DNA of 64,000 nt from Apostichopus japonicus (Eukaryota > Echinodermata > Holothuroidea > Aspidochirotida > Stichopodidae): contig NC_092562.1 in the NCBI RefSeq assembly GCF_037975245.1, positions 16,300,521 through 16,364,520 on the forward strand, written 5' to 3'. This document shows positions 1 through 45,900 of the stretch, piece after piece. The position numbers and the translations under genes are program-made. The stretch's first letter is position 1, and each line of letters starts with the position of its first letter. The notes beneath the pieces are model-generated. The model was not told the origin of the DNA and did not search any database. It was given only the letters and a program-made list of their open reading frames with translations.

Positions 1-32883
<32,883 letters not shown>

Positions 32884-34608
32884 TTCAGACGTTTTCGAGG
32901 ATTCGGTTTATCATGTTGGCCTCGAAGACTGTTATTGATACGATGATAAGCAGCCATATATGAATATGCATATTGGAGAAGCCGAATGCACACAGTTCGG
33001 ACAATTGTTTCTACAATACTGTCTTGTCTCGCTTTTTCAGAGCACTCGTCGTGCCAGTATGAGCAGTAAACATATCATGTTTTTAGCAGATAAAGGTTAG
33101 GAACTGTTTGTACTGTCAGTACGAGTGCTTCGAAGCATTAGATGGGAGGACAGTTTAGAGAGGTATTAGCATTGGAAACTGTCCCAACTGGCTGCCGAAT
33201 GGCTTATCACTTTAATTCACTTCCGGTGGCTATATCCGTGCACTTTTACAATTTAAGCTCATGTCAGATTGGAAAACGAACGTAATTAATACCCACCTTA
33301 GTTAAAGCAGGGAGTTGTTATGGAACTCCCTGGTTAAAGCCAGGTAGGGTTCAAATCCAAGACCTCACAGACAAGCTGTTTATCCAATCGACGAAATGCT
33401 TTGAGACCAGATAAGAGTCATCAATGTAATAATGGTTTTAATAATAAGTTACCAAACAAATGTAAATAAATTGTTTATTTTTCAAAGATCGCTGTAAAAT
33501 ATCATGTCCATGTAAACGTAATTAAAATGTTTAGGCCCTACGTCTTTCTGCATTATGTTCATATACCTAGCGATGTATATGACAAATGCAAACATTTGCT
33601 ATATTTATAGAAAAACTGGAATCGGAACCTGTAAAGGACAAATATTCTATAACCAGGATACTGGTGTACTGATTTGTATACTATTAAATTAACATTAGTA
33701 TATAATTAAATTAACACGCTAATATGTATATATTCCTATGCAATACAACGTGTTTTTTAAATTTCTGTGGTGAATATAAAGTTTTAGATATTTTACATAA
33801 TTTGGTGTGAATGTGTGTTTGTCGGTCTGTCTGTCTGTAGGGTGGGTAGGGGATGGGTTTGATTTTGGAGACAATGTTACCAATCCTACATTATACATAT
33901 TTAAGTAATTGTATAAGTAATTGTACAATATACGGACGGTGTATCTCTCTCTCTTTTCAATTGGAAGCTTTATAATGATTAAGTTTGGTCTGGAATATAA
34001 AAACAAGATTATTTTTTTTCATTGATAACTTTGAGATTTTGTACTATAGTTATGAAGAATATATATATATTTTTTGTGTTCACCCTGCTCATTAACCTGT
34101 CTGTATTCTGTGCTTGTAGTTGTCCCTTCTGTTACTGTTACTTGTCATTCAGCCTCTGAAGAAGATCTAGGATGCTAAGATCGTTACGTCAGGCCCACTC
34201 ACCTTTACACAAGAATATATTTTTTAAGTTGCTGTGAAAAAGGAGCACAACTTGTATACCTTAAAGATAAATCATAGATACAGAAATCTCAATGGTTTGT
34301 CTCCCATTATAATATCAGATCTAGCCTATATTTGTTCCTAGGTATTCTACAAATTATTGTGTTAAAACATTTCATTATACTAATTGCATTTCATAGAACT
34401 CAAAAGTCAACTAATCTTTATATCTAAAAATTAGAAACTAAAAATATTTTAATACTGAATTGAAAGAAGAAGAGGGCTTTATATTTTATGTACTTTTAGA
34501 TTCATGTTTAATATGTATTTGGATGTATTGTTACTGTAGTATTTTCATGTTTATAGGGACCACATTGGAAATAAGTCTGCTTGTCCGACTATTCTGTGTC
34601 ATCCCTGC
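32884..34608 (+). other. 3' flank of the receptor gene
   Basis: Probable 3' UTR followed by spacer. No coding sequence or RNA gene recognised. Short CTGT and (TA)n tracts near 33825 and 34060. Confidence 0.45.
33465..33470 (+). promoter_or_regulatory. Possible polyadenylation signal of the receptor gene
   Basis: AATAAA about 580 bases after the receptor stop codon, in AT-rich sequence. It is one plausible signal; AATAAA is frequent by chance in such DNA, and no cDNA supports it. Confidence 0.25.
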
Positions 34609-34972
34609 CAGTGGCGTATAGGTACTTCTGAGTGGGGGGCTGAAGACTTATGGCCGGCTTGGGGGAGGGGTCTAAGGGGAGGGGGTGCCCCCTCCCCTTT
34701 GGATTTTTTTTGCATTTACAGGTGGCCTCAGATGCAATTTGGTGCAATATAGCACACTTCAACCCACCCACTCCATTTTGTATATAATTTTGCATTTTCA
34801 CCTGGCCTTAGATGCAATTCGGTGCTCCAAATGAGTTTTTTTTTCTCATTTGGAAATGAAAAAGGGGTTTTCTGACTTGCGAAGCGGGGGGGGGGGGGCG
34901 GAATGATACTTCCGCCCCTCCATATTTTTCACTGGAGGTGGCGCCCCCCAGCCCCCGGTTCCTACGCCCTTG
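34609..34972. mobile_element. hAT-like nonautonomous transposon, copy 2
   Basis: A 364-bp copy of the element at 26387-26761 in the same orientation, starting CAGTGGCGTATAGG and ending GTTCCTACGCCCTTG. It is flanked by a perfect 8-bp duplication ATCCCTGC (34601-34608 and 34973-34980). The two copies differ by a few small indels, mainly in homopolymers, so insertion was fairly recent. Confidence 0.86.
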
Positions 34973-35354
34973 ATCCCTGCACTTTGATTTTGTTCCCATT
35001 CATCTTGTAGTTTTCTACATGTTGTGCAAATAAATCAAATAAAAGAAAATGATACAAGCACCGTCCAATTTACCAACAATTTGCCCCTCAATACCCCTTA
35101 GACTAGGACGACATAACATCTAACCCCCCTCCACCAGTGGGGATTGCGCTCCTTACGGTTACTATGCGACACCTGCCCTACAGGCGCTTTCCACGAAAAC
35201 ATTGTCTGAAAAGTTGTAAGCCCTATCATCATATAGCATATGTATATATTGTGGTTTGAGATACGTTATGGGAAATTCGAGTCTTTTGCCGTCACAAGTA
35301 GACAGTAGAGACTTGATCGTAGGAAAAACTTTCAAAATTGTCAAATTTGTCAAA

Positions 35355-35524
35355 ATTGATTTATTGTCGAAACGCTTAATTTGATCTTTAATTTTTTTCT
35401 TCTCTTTTCTTTCTTCAGGGAGTCTTCTACATTGTTAAGCTATTGTATGCTTTATAGAAGACTTCCTTTCACCTTGTATATTTGCACGTGAAAAAACAAA
35501 ATAAATCAAATCAAATCAAATCAA
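35355..35524 (+). mobile_element. LINE 3' end with (AATCA)n tail
   Basis: The 3' end of the LINE family at 24819-25480 in the opposite orientation: shared stretches include GACTTCCTTTCACC, TATATTTGCACGTG and a terminal AAATCAAATCAAATCAAA. Only about 170 bases are present, with no coding part. Confidence 0.75.
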
Positions 35525-36429
35525 AATCTTGCAGTCGTCGAACCTTAGTGGCACCCCTGCCTACAGTCTTTATATTCCACCAAACTCATGCAGAGTACTT
35601 TTGCGTCTTGTATACGTTTGGGGTTTGAAGGCGATTTAAGATACGGAACACCCTTCCATAAGTAATTGTAGCACGGTGTAATAACATGGGCGGATCAAGG
35701 ATGTTATAAAGGAGCGCTTTTGTCCCCGGGGATCATGGAAACCGACAAATATAGCCCATGAGTCCCCACCAATGCCAGACCCCACCCACAATCAAATAAA
35801 TTTAGACCTGCAGTAGTTCATTTAAGGAATATGTCGACTATAGGTCTAGTCAAAGGCGCCGGGTTGTGCAAATAACTGCTTTTTCTATAATTTTGTGTGA
35901 GGTTGCAAAGGGAGTGAATCCCCGACACACGTGTTTTCAAGTCACGAATATACTCCCGTATATTTGGCTCCGGTACAACTTGTCGAAAATACACAAACAA
36001 CGAAATTTCACCTGTCACCATAGTATAAATATTAGTCACATGCACCAGCATTTCCTTCGCGCGATTATTTTCCAGGCAACACAGTGTAAACTGTAAAACC
36101 GACGGCAATTGGAAATTTTAACACGACTGTACAAAAGTAAGTCAGTTAACACACTGCGCACTCATCTACTGTTAATTCTGTGCCACCAAAGCTTGTCTAA
36201 ATGTGGAATAATAAGGGTCAATTTAAATTAGAAACATGTCAACCTAGGTTAAGCTGCTAAGTGCTAGGCCTAGCCTAAGTACAGTAACCTAACGATAACA
36301 TCATGCCAGGCGTCTGTAGGCCTAGGTAGGCTAGTACAATAGTGACAAACACTAAAACATGGTAAGCTTAGCCTATAGTCCAAGTTATGTAAGTGGTTAG
36401 TTGGCATAGCAATATTGTTACTTGGATTT

Positions 36430-37250
36430 TTAAAGTTGCGTCCGCAGGACGAAATGTCTAAAATTTATAAGCGTCTGCTCAGAAAAAATTGCAACATGCA
36501 GTCCTCCATTTAAACATGCACTTTAAGATACATCTAGACTACAGGAACAAAAATAGGCCCAGGCCAGTCCTATACTATAGCCTAGGCCTACCTATGTACA
36601 GTACAGAAGTTTTAATGACCACTTACGACACATTCCCTTGTGCAAAATGGAAGCATAAAGTGACAGTCCTATAAAGTATAATGTGTACAAAACTAACATT
36701 TAATGATGATAACCTTTAACTAATACACAACAACAAAATGACTGTTAATTGCTGACATAGACAAGTTACCATATATATGCCGGCCTAGACATCATGCAGT
36801 GCACCCTACTGTAGGGTATGCAACTCCCTTACAATGGCGTCTGTGAAAATGTTACAGGCTATGCATATGCTGTAAATGTTGGAAATCAGTGTAAAATAAA
36901 TGGGTGCTGGGACAAAAATTAAAAGCATAAAACTAACTGCATTTTTCTAATGATTTATTTGAGCCCTGTAAATGATTTAGAAGATATTACGTACAGATTT
37001 CGATGACATGAGAAGAAGACCCTAAGAGGCCTAGTACTTGCACTCCGTTTTCATCAACCTCTGTTGTAAGTCACCAGGAACAGTTACCCAATCCATAAGA
37101 ATATAAGAAAACATGTGACAGCAATTTGTATACCGCATAATATCAGCAGATAATTTGCAATATTGATGTACCAATTACACCAGTATTACATATGATCAGT
37201 GTCCCCTTTGCTTCCCCGCCCTTACCCATCATGTCTTTTATCTGCACACT
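36430..37250 (+). repeat. Interspersed repeat, copy 1
   Basis: Similar along its length to 60800-61500. Shared words: GCAGTCCTCCAT / CCAGTCCTCCAT, GCACTTTAA, GGCATGCAACTCC-type, CATCATGCAGT and AGGCTATG. Divergence is moderate. It is in the spacer upstream of the CARF-like gene and has no coding capacity that I recognise. Confidence 0.55.
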
Positions 37251-38240
37251 TCTTTTCGCTGTGAGCTATAAAGCAGGTTTTCAAATGAGGACAACTTTGC
37301 TGAAGGTAAGTGGCTGTGTCAGCCAAATATTTTGTTGTTGTTGTTGAAAAGATTGGAGTTTTGTTTTCCAGTGTAAGTTGTAGAGAGCAAGTAGGATTCA
37401 TTGTAACTGTACATTTAATACTTGTTTATAAAGAATATCACTCTGTTTTACTTTTATTTTGTAGTATTTAATCCCATTATTCAGTTGTAGGTAAACGGAC
37501 TATCTATAAGTCTGTTAAAGGCTTTTCTCCGACATTTTCGACTCGAATGCAGAAAGCAGATTTTCGGAGAAGTACTGTGCTGTACTGTAAGTTGCAACAT
37601 ATGTCATATCCAGAACAAATTTGAAGCTCTGAATGTTGAAATCGTAGTGCAGATGGACCTCGACCCACATGAAAAGAATTCCTGCTCTTGTGAGTTTGTG
37701 TGAATTCCTGTACAGTAGACCTTTTTTTCCATCGCCTAATACTGTTGTGACTTTGTGTTGCATGTTTGTAGTACAGTAGATCTATGCTGTAAACTTGCAC
37801 CAAAAAAGTCAAGAGTACAACTTGGAATAAGCAGTACATGACAGTTATTCAAGAATAAGAATTTAGGAATTTATAAATGTGTACATTTAAAATTGCCTCA
37901 CTTATGTCAGCTTCTGTTAAACTGTTAAGTTTGTGAAGAAATTCATATTGGACTCAACTAATAGTGATATAACTCAATCATTTTTAAAATAGAGTTAATT
38001 AAGCCCTGTTTGGTCACATTTTACACAGTTCAGTTTTTTTTGTAAGGCATATCACCTTCATTCCATATTTAAGGGAAGAACGGCTGGGAGTCAGTGGTGA
38101 GCTACAGAGCTATGTGGGGTGGGTTGGTAGAAGGTGTATTTAACATTAAATTGTATTGTTGATCGTGGCTAATGACTATAGTGATCCTCTTTGTGACATT
38201 CTCGATTTCAAGTGGTATATTTTTTTTGCTATTTTTGCAG
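37251..38240 (+). other. Spacer or upstream intron of the CARF-like gene
   Basis: An upstream exon of the CARF-like gene must exist because the exon at 38241 is entered in phase 1 without an in-frame start. A possible exon-donor at 37287-37307 (ATG followed by GTAAGT) has phase 0 and does not fit. I could not place the first exon. Confidence 0.35.
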
Positions 38241-40990
38241 TGCCTGATGATTGGCTACCGAAGTGCTTTAAGGTTGCCACAAAGAATGATACTCACTTAA
38301 CAGGGTTCGTTTCCAACGAGGAAGAGCTGCAGGAGGTTCTCGAAAGCCATTCAAGAGCTTTTTCGACAACTTTTGCAAAATGGTGAGCGTAGCACGTCAA
38401 ATTAATCCAAGGAGTTTGCCTGTCAGATTTATATGTAATCTGTCAATGACCTGTTTAAAGTCAGTATAAATTTCAGTGTATAACCTACGAGCACAACCTG
38501 TGAGCATATCTTCTTTGTACTTTGTTTTAACAGTTAATTATATATACATTTTTAAATTGTTTGAGAATGCCAGGATGTTTATGTACAATATTGGTTTGCT
38601 GTATTGGTGTGGAATGTCACAAAAGTTGTAAGATACACGACAAGTTTTTATATATTTGCCTTTTTATTTCAACTTTATTTCAAGCGGGTAACTTGGTTAG
38701 CAGAGGCTAATCTTCCCTGAGGATCTCTTAAATATAACAGAACTGAAATTACGTTATATGAGCTTACAAAAGTTAAATTTAAATTCTGAGCTAACAGTAT
38801 TTGTCTGTACAATATGGTGCTTCCACAGCAGTAACTACTACTTTTACAGCTAGATTTAGCATAAACGAAAAAAAAAAACCCAACAAACACAATAACATTT
38901 TTTTGTAGAAAAAATAAAAGGATGGTAACCGTATTCTTCAAAGTTCTCTTCCTGCAGCATTGTGGATATATGACCATAATGTCATTTGGAATTTATGCTA
39001 GACAGAGGCAAAAATGTTCATGATTTCTGATCATTGTGGAACATTGGTTTAAAACGTGAAAATAGTCAGAAACCTCAAGAACGTATATTTATTTTTTTCT
39101 TCTTCCAGGTGCGGTGACAAGAATAAGAAAGCTAGAGCTAACCGGAAGAGGAGGCTGCTATGGAAGTCTGAAGACTTTCCTGGTAATATTCCAATAATTA
39201 TTAACAACAGATCCATCTACACTTGCCAGTATGGAAAGAAATACACAAAGAGCAAAGAGAGCCTAGATGTAAGTGTTTGTCTGTCTGTCTGTTTCTTTGT
39301 TTGTAAACACCGAGTCAATCGCTACCTCTCTATGAATCTCTATTCCAATTAGGGATGCACCGGATATCCGGTCCAGCCGGACTATCCGGCCAGGTAGTGA
39401 GCAATTATCCGGTTTTGGTTCCGGCCGGATATTTTTCAAAATCTGGCCTGAATTATTCCTTAAAAAGGTGTTGGTATCAACTTAAATCAATGTAAACTAT
39501 TTCCAAAAAGTAATAAAAACATTCAAAGTAAGGAAAAATTAGGTTTAACATGTTTAATTTAATTTTCTCAATGGTCTGACCCACTGTTTCTAAAGATCAA
39601 CCAAAATAATACTCCTTGTTTCATACTTCTACTTCTTATTAATGATTTTCTTTTGTGTAATGAAAAAATCCGGTATCCGGCCGGATTTCATGTACTATCC
39701 TGCAAAATCCGGTTCCGGCCGGATCCAAAAATTTGGATCCGGTGCATCCCTAATTCCAATCACAATAATCTCCTCGAGGTGGATGCTTGATCAAGTGTTC
39801 TTAGTTTTCTAAGATGTCCAGAGTATAAAAAAAAAACACCCCATTGGTTTGGGCAGGGTCAGACAGAATCATGCCCATTTCTGTATTGTTAAATGTGTAT
39901 AGGTTCAGTTGGTTGCTATCCAAGGTCGAATTGCTTAAAGCCTTCAATTTGCACAGAACATTACAACAATGCTATCTACCGTATATATAACTACTGTAGT
40001 TCTTTCTTTCTTCCTAACATTTGCTTTTCAATTTCTTTTTTTTCCCATGAATTATCAGCCAGGGAAAAAGAAACGTAATAGAAGAAGCATCAAGGTAGAT
40101 TGTCCAGCCAAGCTTGCAGTAAGACACATCACAAGGTAAGGCAATTATGTGCAGAAGATATCATGTCTGTTACCGATTTGTCTTTTATTCTAGTTTTCTA
40201 TATGCAGATGGCTCTTTCACACCCGGTGGTCTGCAGCCATCGAATAAAATAACACAAAATAACACAAAATTGAACTTTATAAAATTATGCCAAAAAGACT
40301 TTGTTGAATTTACCACACTGGAATTATCATCTATTGAAAGCCCTAGAAGTGCATAAATGACTCTGGAATAAATGGAAGTATCTTTGTGCATTCTCCCTTC
40401 CGTACAAATTCCATACAAAAAAAAAATCATTGTTGGTGCAACGATTTGGTTGCTTCTAATTGGGTGAATTATAATTAAGCTCATTTTAATTAGTTTATTA
40501 GGGTGAATTCTGAGTCTCAACAATTTCAATTTTTTTGTTTCTGCAAACCTTTCATATTTTATACCTAGTTTTTAATTTTCCTGTAAAACATTGGTGTTTT
40601 AAAGTTAGTTTCTAACACATTTTATTTTACATATTTTACATACTATTTCTTTATGTTATGAAAAACTCAAAGCAAATTGCAGCTTTTTCTTCGTCCATTT
40701 TATTTCCATTCAGGTATGACACATTCAAGGTAACTGAGAAAGTGTCACGAATAGACAAAGAAACTACCATGTCATTGTTAGATGAGCACATAACAAAAGG
40801 AGATGTGTCAGGGTGTCCCACCATCCACATGAAGTTACCCCTACCAGGAGCCCATGAAAACCACAACGTATCGATGAAGAACGAATTTGTTCGCAACGTG
40901 CATCCGGCTGTTCGGATTCAGTTTGAAGAGTACGTACCCAATGGGAAACCACCTGGATGGCATGAGACCATTGTGATACTAACCTATTAA
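38241..40990 (+). CDS. CARF/ALS2CR8-like domain protein (5' end not found)
   Basis: Four joined exons: 38241-38382, 39109-39268, 40059-40135 and 40714-40990 (stop TAA 40988-40990), 218 residues visible. Splice signals are canonical and phases agree (1, 2, 0, 2). The middle contains RKRRLLWKSEDFPGNIPIII, then YTCQYGKKY, a basic stretch GKKKRNRRS, and VDCPAKLAVRHITRY. This order resembles the domain of calcium-responsive transcription factor (CARF, Pfam ALS2CR8), where cysteines and histidines are thought to form a WRKY/GCM1-like zinc fold; C-x(n)-CPAK-x(5)-H is visible. The last exon has H-x-H/N-type residues (GAHENHNV). A nuclear DNA-binding role is inferred from the domain only. It could be a domesticated, transposon-linked zinc-finger protein, since this domain is often expanded in invertebrates. 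The function is not proven. Confidence 0.6.
39350..39752. mobile_element. hAT-like transposon with TAGGGATGCACC ends
   Basis: A 403-bp element starting TAGGGATGCACCGGAT and ending ATCCGGTGCATCCCTA, flanked by a perfect 8-bp duplication ATTCCAAT (39342-39349 and 39753-39760). Subterminal GGCCGGAT words repeat on both sides. These ends and the duplication length are typical of the hAT superfamily. It is nonautonomous and lies 81 bases after the second visible exon of the CARF-like gene. Confidence 0.88.
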
Positions 40991-42919
40991 CACTTGATAC
41001 AATTCAGGGGCAGACCCAGAGGCCGGCCTCAAACTAACCCCTTAACTTTCTTGGCCACAAGTAACAAATAGAAGAGGCCTTCTAAAACCTGTAGAAGACA
41101 ACAAAAATTGACACAGTATTTCGTAGCTTTTACTCACAATATTGCTGTATGCACTGCTTATGTCCAGCTACTTTTGGCATCAACTTATAATTTCCTCCAG
41201 CCCCACCCAGCCATTTCCCCCTCCCCCTCCTTTTACAAAATGAAATCCTGGATCTGCCACTGTTACCTTTTGCGTTTATTCTCTATCGGTTAGTTTATTG
41301 CCACCGGTCATGTTGTTTACAACACTGTGATATTGAACTGGGAGTGACACAATGATAGTTATCGCACCAAATCATATCTGTAGTAGTTCATTGTTTAACC
41401 AGGTGGTATCTATATCAGCTGATCACACTAATGTCTTGATAGTTTAACCTTTTTAGATACTGTCTAATATTGTCTGTACTGTCTAATATTAGATACTGTC
41501 TAATATTGTAGTTCATTGTAACAGTTCCTTTCTTCCGTTAGTCTATGCATCAGACAATGTGTATAATAGTGTAATATTGAACTGGAGAGAACCTATGATA
41601 ATTTATTTGCTCCAATTTCTATGAACAATTCATTGCACCAGATTGTATCCATAATAGCTGATGATCAGACCAGACTGTATCTATAATATTTAGTTGAACC
41701 ACTATGTATATATCCAATACTGTTATCCAACAGGATGATATTGATAATAGCTAATTACTGTATCAGGTTGTATCATAACCAGTGTATTGCACTGGATGGT
41801 AGTAAAATGAACAATATCAATGCTCCGTAATATGTAATATTCTTTGCACCAGTTCGTTGTGCGTAAAACTGCCAGATGTCATATCCCTATTCATTGTTGC
41901 CTTCTGATTTATGGCTCGCACAACCTATTAGTTTTTGAAACGAAGGTGAAGGCATATCTTACAACTATTCGTACAACATTGGTATAATGATGACTAAGAG
42001 TGTGTTTGGAAACTATATAAAGCCGGCAATCAGATTGTAAAATGCACCATTTTGGACTTGGAATCATGTATGCAATGCCACATTTATTTTTGGGAAATTC
42101 ACATGTTTACGTCCACTCCACGATTGTTGATTAAAATGCAATTGAGTGACATAATTAGAAACTTTGTTTGTGTGGTTTATGCATTTATCGACTACACATA
42201 CATCCCCATTTCATGTTATTCATTTTTTAAAGTACAGTACAGTCTGAATATCTAGTAGTGCTTTGTCACTGTAGGTTTTTCAGGAATTTGCATGTGCATA
42301 AACTTGGGACAACCCATAAACATGAAACACTCGTTATCTAGTAGCCTATGTTTTTAGTAGAGCAGATGTGTATTGAGATTATTGTACGAAAAAAGCATCA
42401 TCTTGCCAAAACTTGAGTTGTCATAGAGGACATTTTTACTTGCACATTCAAAACTGTTTTAATTAATTTTCCTCCTCGATATGTAACGGTCATTGGGAAG
42501 GTGATACTTTTTCTTGCACCATCCATTTTCTCTTTGTAACTAACCCCGGACATTTAAAGCCTAGCACAAGGACAACGTGAATCCCAATGCCTTCCTATAC
42601 ATACCCTGCTCAAAGTAGACATCCACAGTTTTTAACTTAATTTTCAGCTAGAATCTTTGATATTTTATCTAGATTGTTATTCTTGTGTCCATGTCTTACT
42701 CTGAACAGATTGTGGTGCTGAATGACAGATGTTATCAAAAGCATATTGGGAAGCTTTCTGCCATTAAGTTTAGTATAGTATACAACTGTACTAAAGATTA
42801 AGCACTGTTTATGGCTCTTAAAAAAAATTGAAAAACAAAAAGGTTGACATACGTAGAGACTATATTACTAGAAGGTCTGAAGACATCCATGTAACAGTGT
42901 TCTTATTCTTCCTCCTTAG
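40991..42919 (+). other. Spacer between the CARF-like gene and FGGY
   Basis: Probable 3' UTR and spacer. 41330-41860 contains decayed repeats of the words AATATTGAACTGG, CACCAGATTGTATC and TAATAGCTGA. No coding sequence recognised. A pyrimidine tract and AG at 42918-42919 suggest that FGGY has an upstream non-coding exon in this spacer. Confidence 0.4.
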
Positions 42920-42923
42920 ATCA

Positions 42924-45900
42924 ATGGCTCAACCGAGGGTAAAGACTCCTTTAATTCCGTACTTTATCGGAGTCGACTGTGGCACCGGCAGTGTCCGTGC
43001 AGCTTTGGTGTCCTCGAATGGGATAGTCGTCAATACCGATGTGGAGCCGATCACGGTATGGAATCCAAAGGAAGACTATTATGAACAATCATCCGAAGAG
43101 ATTTGGAAAGCTTGTTGCAAAGTCATAAAGGTATTTAAAACTCACTCTAATTTGACCAATCTAAGAAAGCTCTCTTTGACTTTGATCGGAGCTGTCCAAC
43201 TGGCTGCCGTCGAGAGATGTGAATGGATCCTTTGTTTAAACTAAAGCGACTTTGTTATGCAACTGAAAACAATTATTTTAATAAAAATATGTTCATTGTA
43301 ACTGTTTATTAGTGTCGTAGAAGAAGACATATTTGAAAGATTACTGTGAAATGTCAATTTTGAAGGCAAGAACATCAGCATTAAAGGGTGTGAAGACTCG
43401 CGCACAAAGAAACGTCTCATGCCGGTAATCTGACCTAGTTTAGAATGAGGTGTAACAGAAGTGTTAGACACCACCATCGATCCCAGAAAATACACACACA
43501 GCTTGCTACCGTCGGTAATAAGACACTAGTGTACAGTCAAAACATACAGCTACGGTCAATACCCACAACACAGTACAAATAGCAGCAATGGACATCTCAG
43601 GTCTAGATAAAAGATAACAAGGTATCACGTTTCATTACTGTCTGCATTTTGTAGCGACAAGAATAAAACTTCACTTGCAAGCAATGGAAAGTTAACTTTT
43701 TAAGAGCGCGGGCATGCTGTTTGGGGCGAGTCTTCATTGCCTTTAAAGCCATATTCCTCTGGCAGAAAAATATTCTACGATATAAGTTGAAACCCCATCT
43801 CAATGTCTTGTTCATAGCTTGAGTTATGCTTGATTGGATGAATCCTATTTTGACTGGCTAAACCTTCCCTTTATCCCAGGAAGTGTAACAATACCTTTAC
43901 ATATGCTTTTGTAATCTTGTTTATTTATCCTTGAAACTTGATACATTGGGAATGTAGGTTTGTTCTCTGTTGTGTGAATTTGGCCAAAGTGAAACTCTAT
44001 TTGTTGAAATTTTATTTTTCGTTTATGTATAAACGAGTGAAATATTATAAATAAAATATTAAAGAAAGAAAAAGAACAAAGTTGACATTGACAGCTCAAT
44101 TTCCCTGATAACGTCATTCCTCCTGCTGTTGCCAGATACATTTACAAAAATATCACCAAACAAAAACAGCTTCACACCTTTACTATATAAAATACTATGA
44201 GGATGTAGTTTTTAACGTAAATATAATTTATTTGTCTCTCTTTCTCCATTTTCTTGACTGATGAATTAATCTCATAGGCTGTTTGTGCTGGTGTTTCCAC
44301 TGATGAAATTCATGGCGTTGGATTTGATGCTACCTGTTCCTTGGTCGTTCTTGATGCAGATTTCCAGCCAGTCAGTGTTGCTGAATCAGGTAAAGAATAA
44401 GTATATTAAAATTATATTTAAAATCACCCTTTGGAAATGTTGTAAAAAGTGGCTGTTTACATCCCATAAATGTCACTCAAGGGACTAAGTTTGTTTAGTA
44501 GTGTTACCTTGCAGGAACAGGCTCAGTAGTGGTTCACGTCCTGAAGCATCCCTCTGGTGATGAGTCACATCCAAGAGGCTACCGTAGGCACGGTTCACAT
44601 GTATTGAAGAAGAGATCTTTGGAAACTTATTTTGGAATTTTCAAACTAACTGTTTGAAGCACCTAAACGTTTTGTTTTCTAAAGCAATGTATTTCATTTT
44701 GGGGAAACTGCACCAGTGGAGCCATGAGCAAACCAATCTTCCAGCGCACCAGTATGCAAGTCAGCAGCTCGTGAGCGCTTTCACACGATCGTGTTACATT
44801 AATTCAGAGATCATTAAACAATACATGTCACACACATTAGGGGTCAATATGTCAGTGCCCTCCATTGAAAGGCTGGAGTGTCCCATTACAAAATTCAATT
44901 GTCTCCAGGAGACCCTACATCCTCCCTTTAAAAATCAGAGAATGGTCAACACTGGTAACTTATTTAGATTTCTTATTAAAAACATTGTTTTCTTCATTTT
45001 GTAATATTAGCTTTGCTATAAATTCTGTGTATATATATGTATGTATTTGTATTGTATTTTTAGATCCTCCTGCAAGCAGGAACTCGCGAAGAAGCCATCA
45101 TTGGCTTATCAAAGCCGCAAGCTGACCGAAGTCAGTCTCTTAGATTCATATTTTAACGTCCATGATTATGAATTGTCAACAACTCTGTAACTGGACGACA
45201 TACATTAATCTTGGAGTGACTCAAACTCGGGACCTTATGATTGAAAGGCACCGGCGTTAACCACTGAGCTAACACTCCTATATATTCTTTGTTTACATGA
45301 AGGTGAAAATGAGAAGAACATCATTATGTGGATGGATCATCGAGCCAAGACACAAACGGATCTCATCAACAAGACCAAGCATTCGGTGTTGAGCTTTGTG
45401 GGAGGAACAATGTCCGTTGAAATGCAACCGCCAAAGTTACTATGGCTTAAAGAGGTGGGTGGGAAGATTTTATCGTTAAGTCCGTCTAGTGTTTTCTCCA
45501 AGTATTCCATACTCCCTCATTTATATGAGGATATCTTTTTGTCAAACTTGAATAATGTTTGTCTTTTGTATTTGTATAAGGTGCATTAGTTTTGCCTCGC
45601 AAGCATTTTGCCTACTTCCATCTGAAATGGTTAGAATTGAGGCACGATAGGTAAGGAATTAGTGACTGACCTGTCTCCTGAGGGTGAGGAATATGATTTG
45701 ATTGGAGAAACTTTATTTCAACGATGGTTGCTTAACATAGTAGGTATGAATAGTTATATACAAAAATTTGGAACAAAGTGTACCTTAATGCAGCTTAAAC
45801 CTAAAGAAATGATGAATGAAAAATGAACAAACAATGGGTTGAGGGGATCCAAAGAAGCTATAATTAGCTTATGTAAAGTCCCCATGAACAAAAGACAAAT

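Noticed and set aside
35818..36108. 96-residue minus-strand open frame near the receptor/CARF spacer
   Set aside because: No family motif, no splice context and an overlapping plus-strand frame of similar size; not enough to call a gene.
37504..37839. 111-residue minus-strand open frame with a hydrophobic start
   Set aside because: No recognisable domain; signal-peptide-like starts arise easily in T-rich antisense sequence.
42828..42923. Upstream in-frame ATG of FGGY exon 1
   Set aside because: Would add a 32-residue leader that translates an acceptor-like pyrimidine tract; FGGY homologues start near the second ATG.
44654..45004. 116-residue plus-strand open frame in FGGY intron 2
   Set aside because: Not conserved in FGGY, which joins exon 2 to exon 3 without it, and no motif seen.
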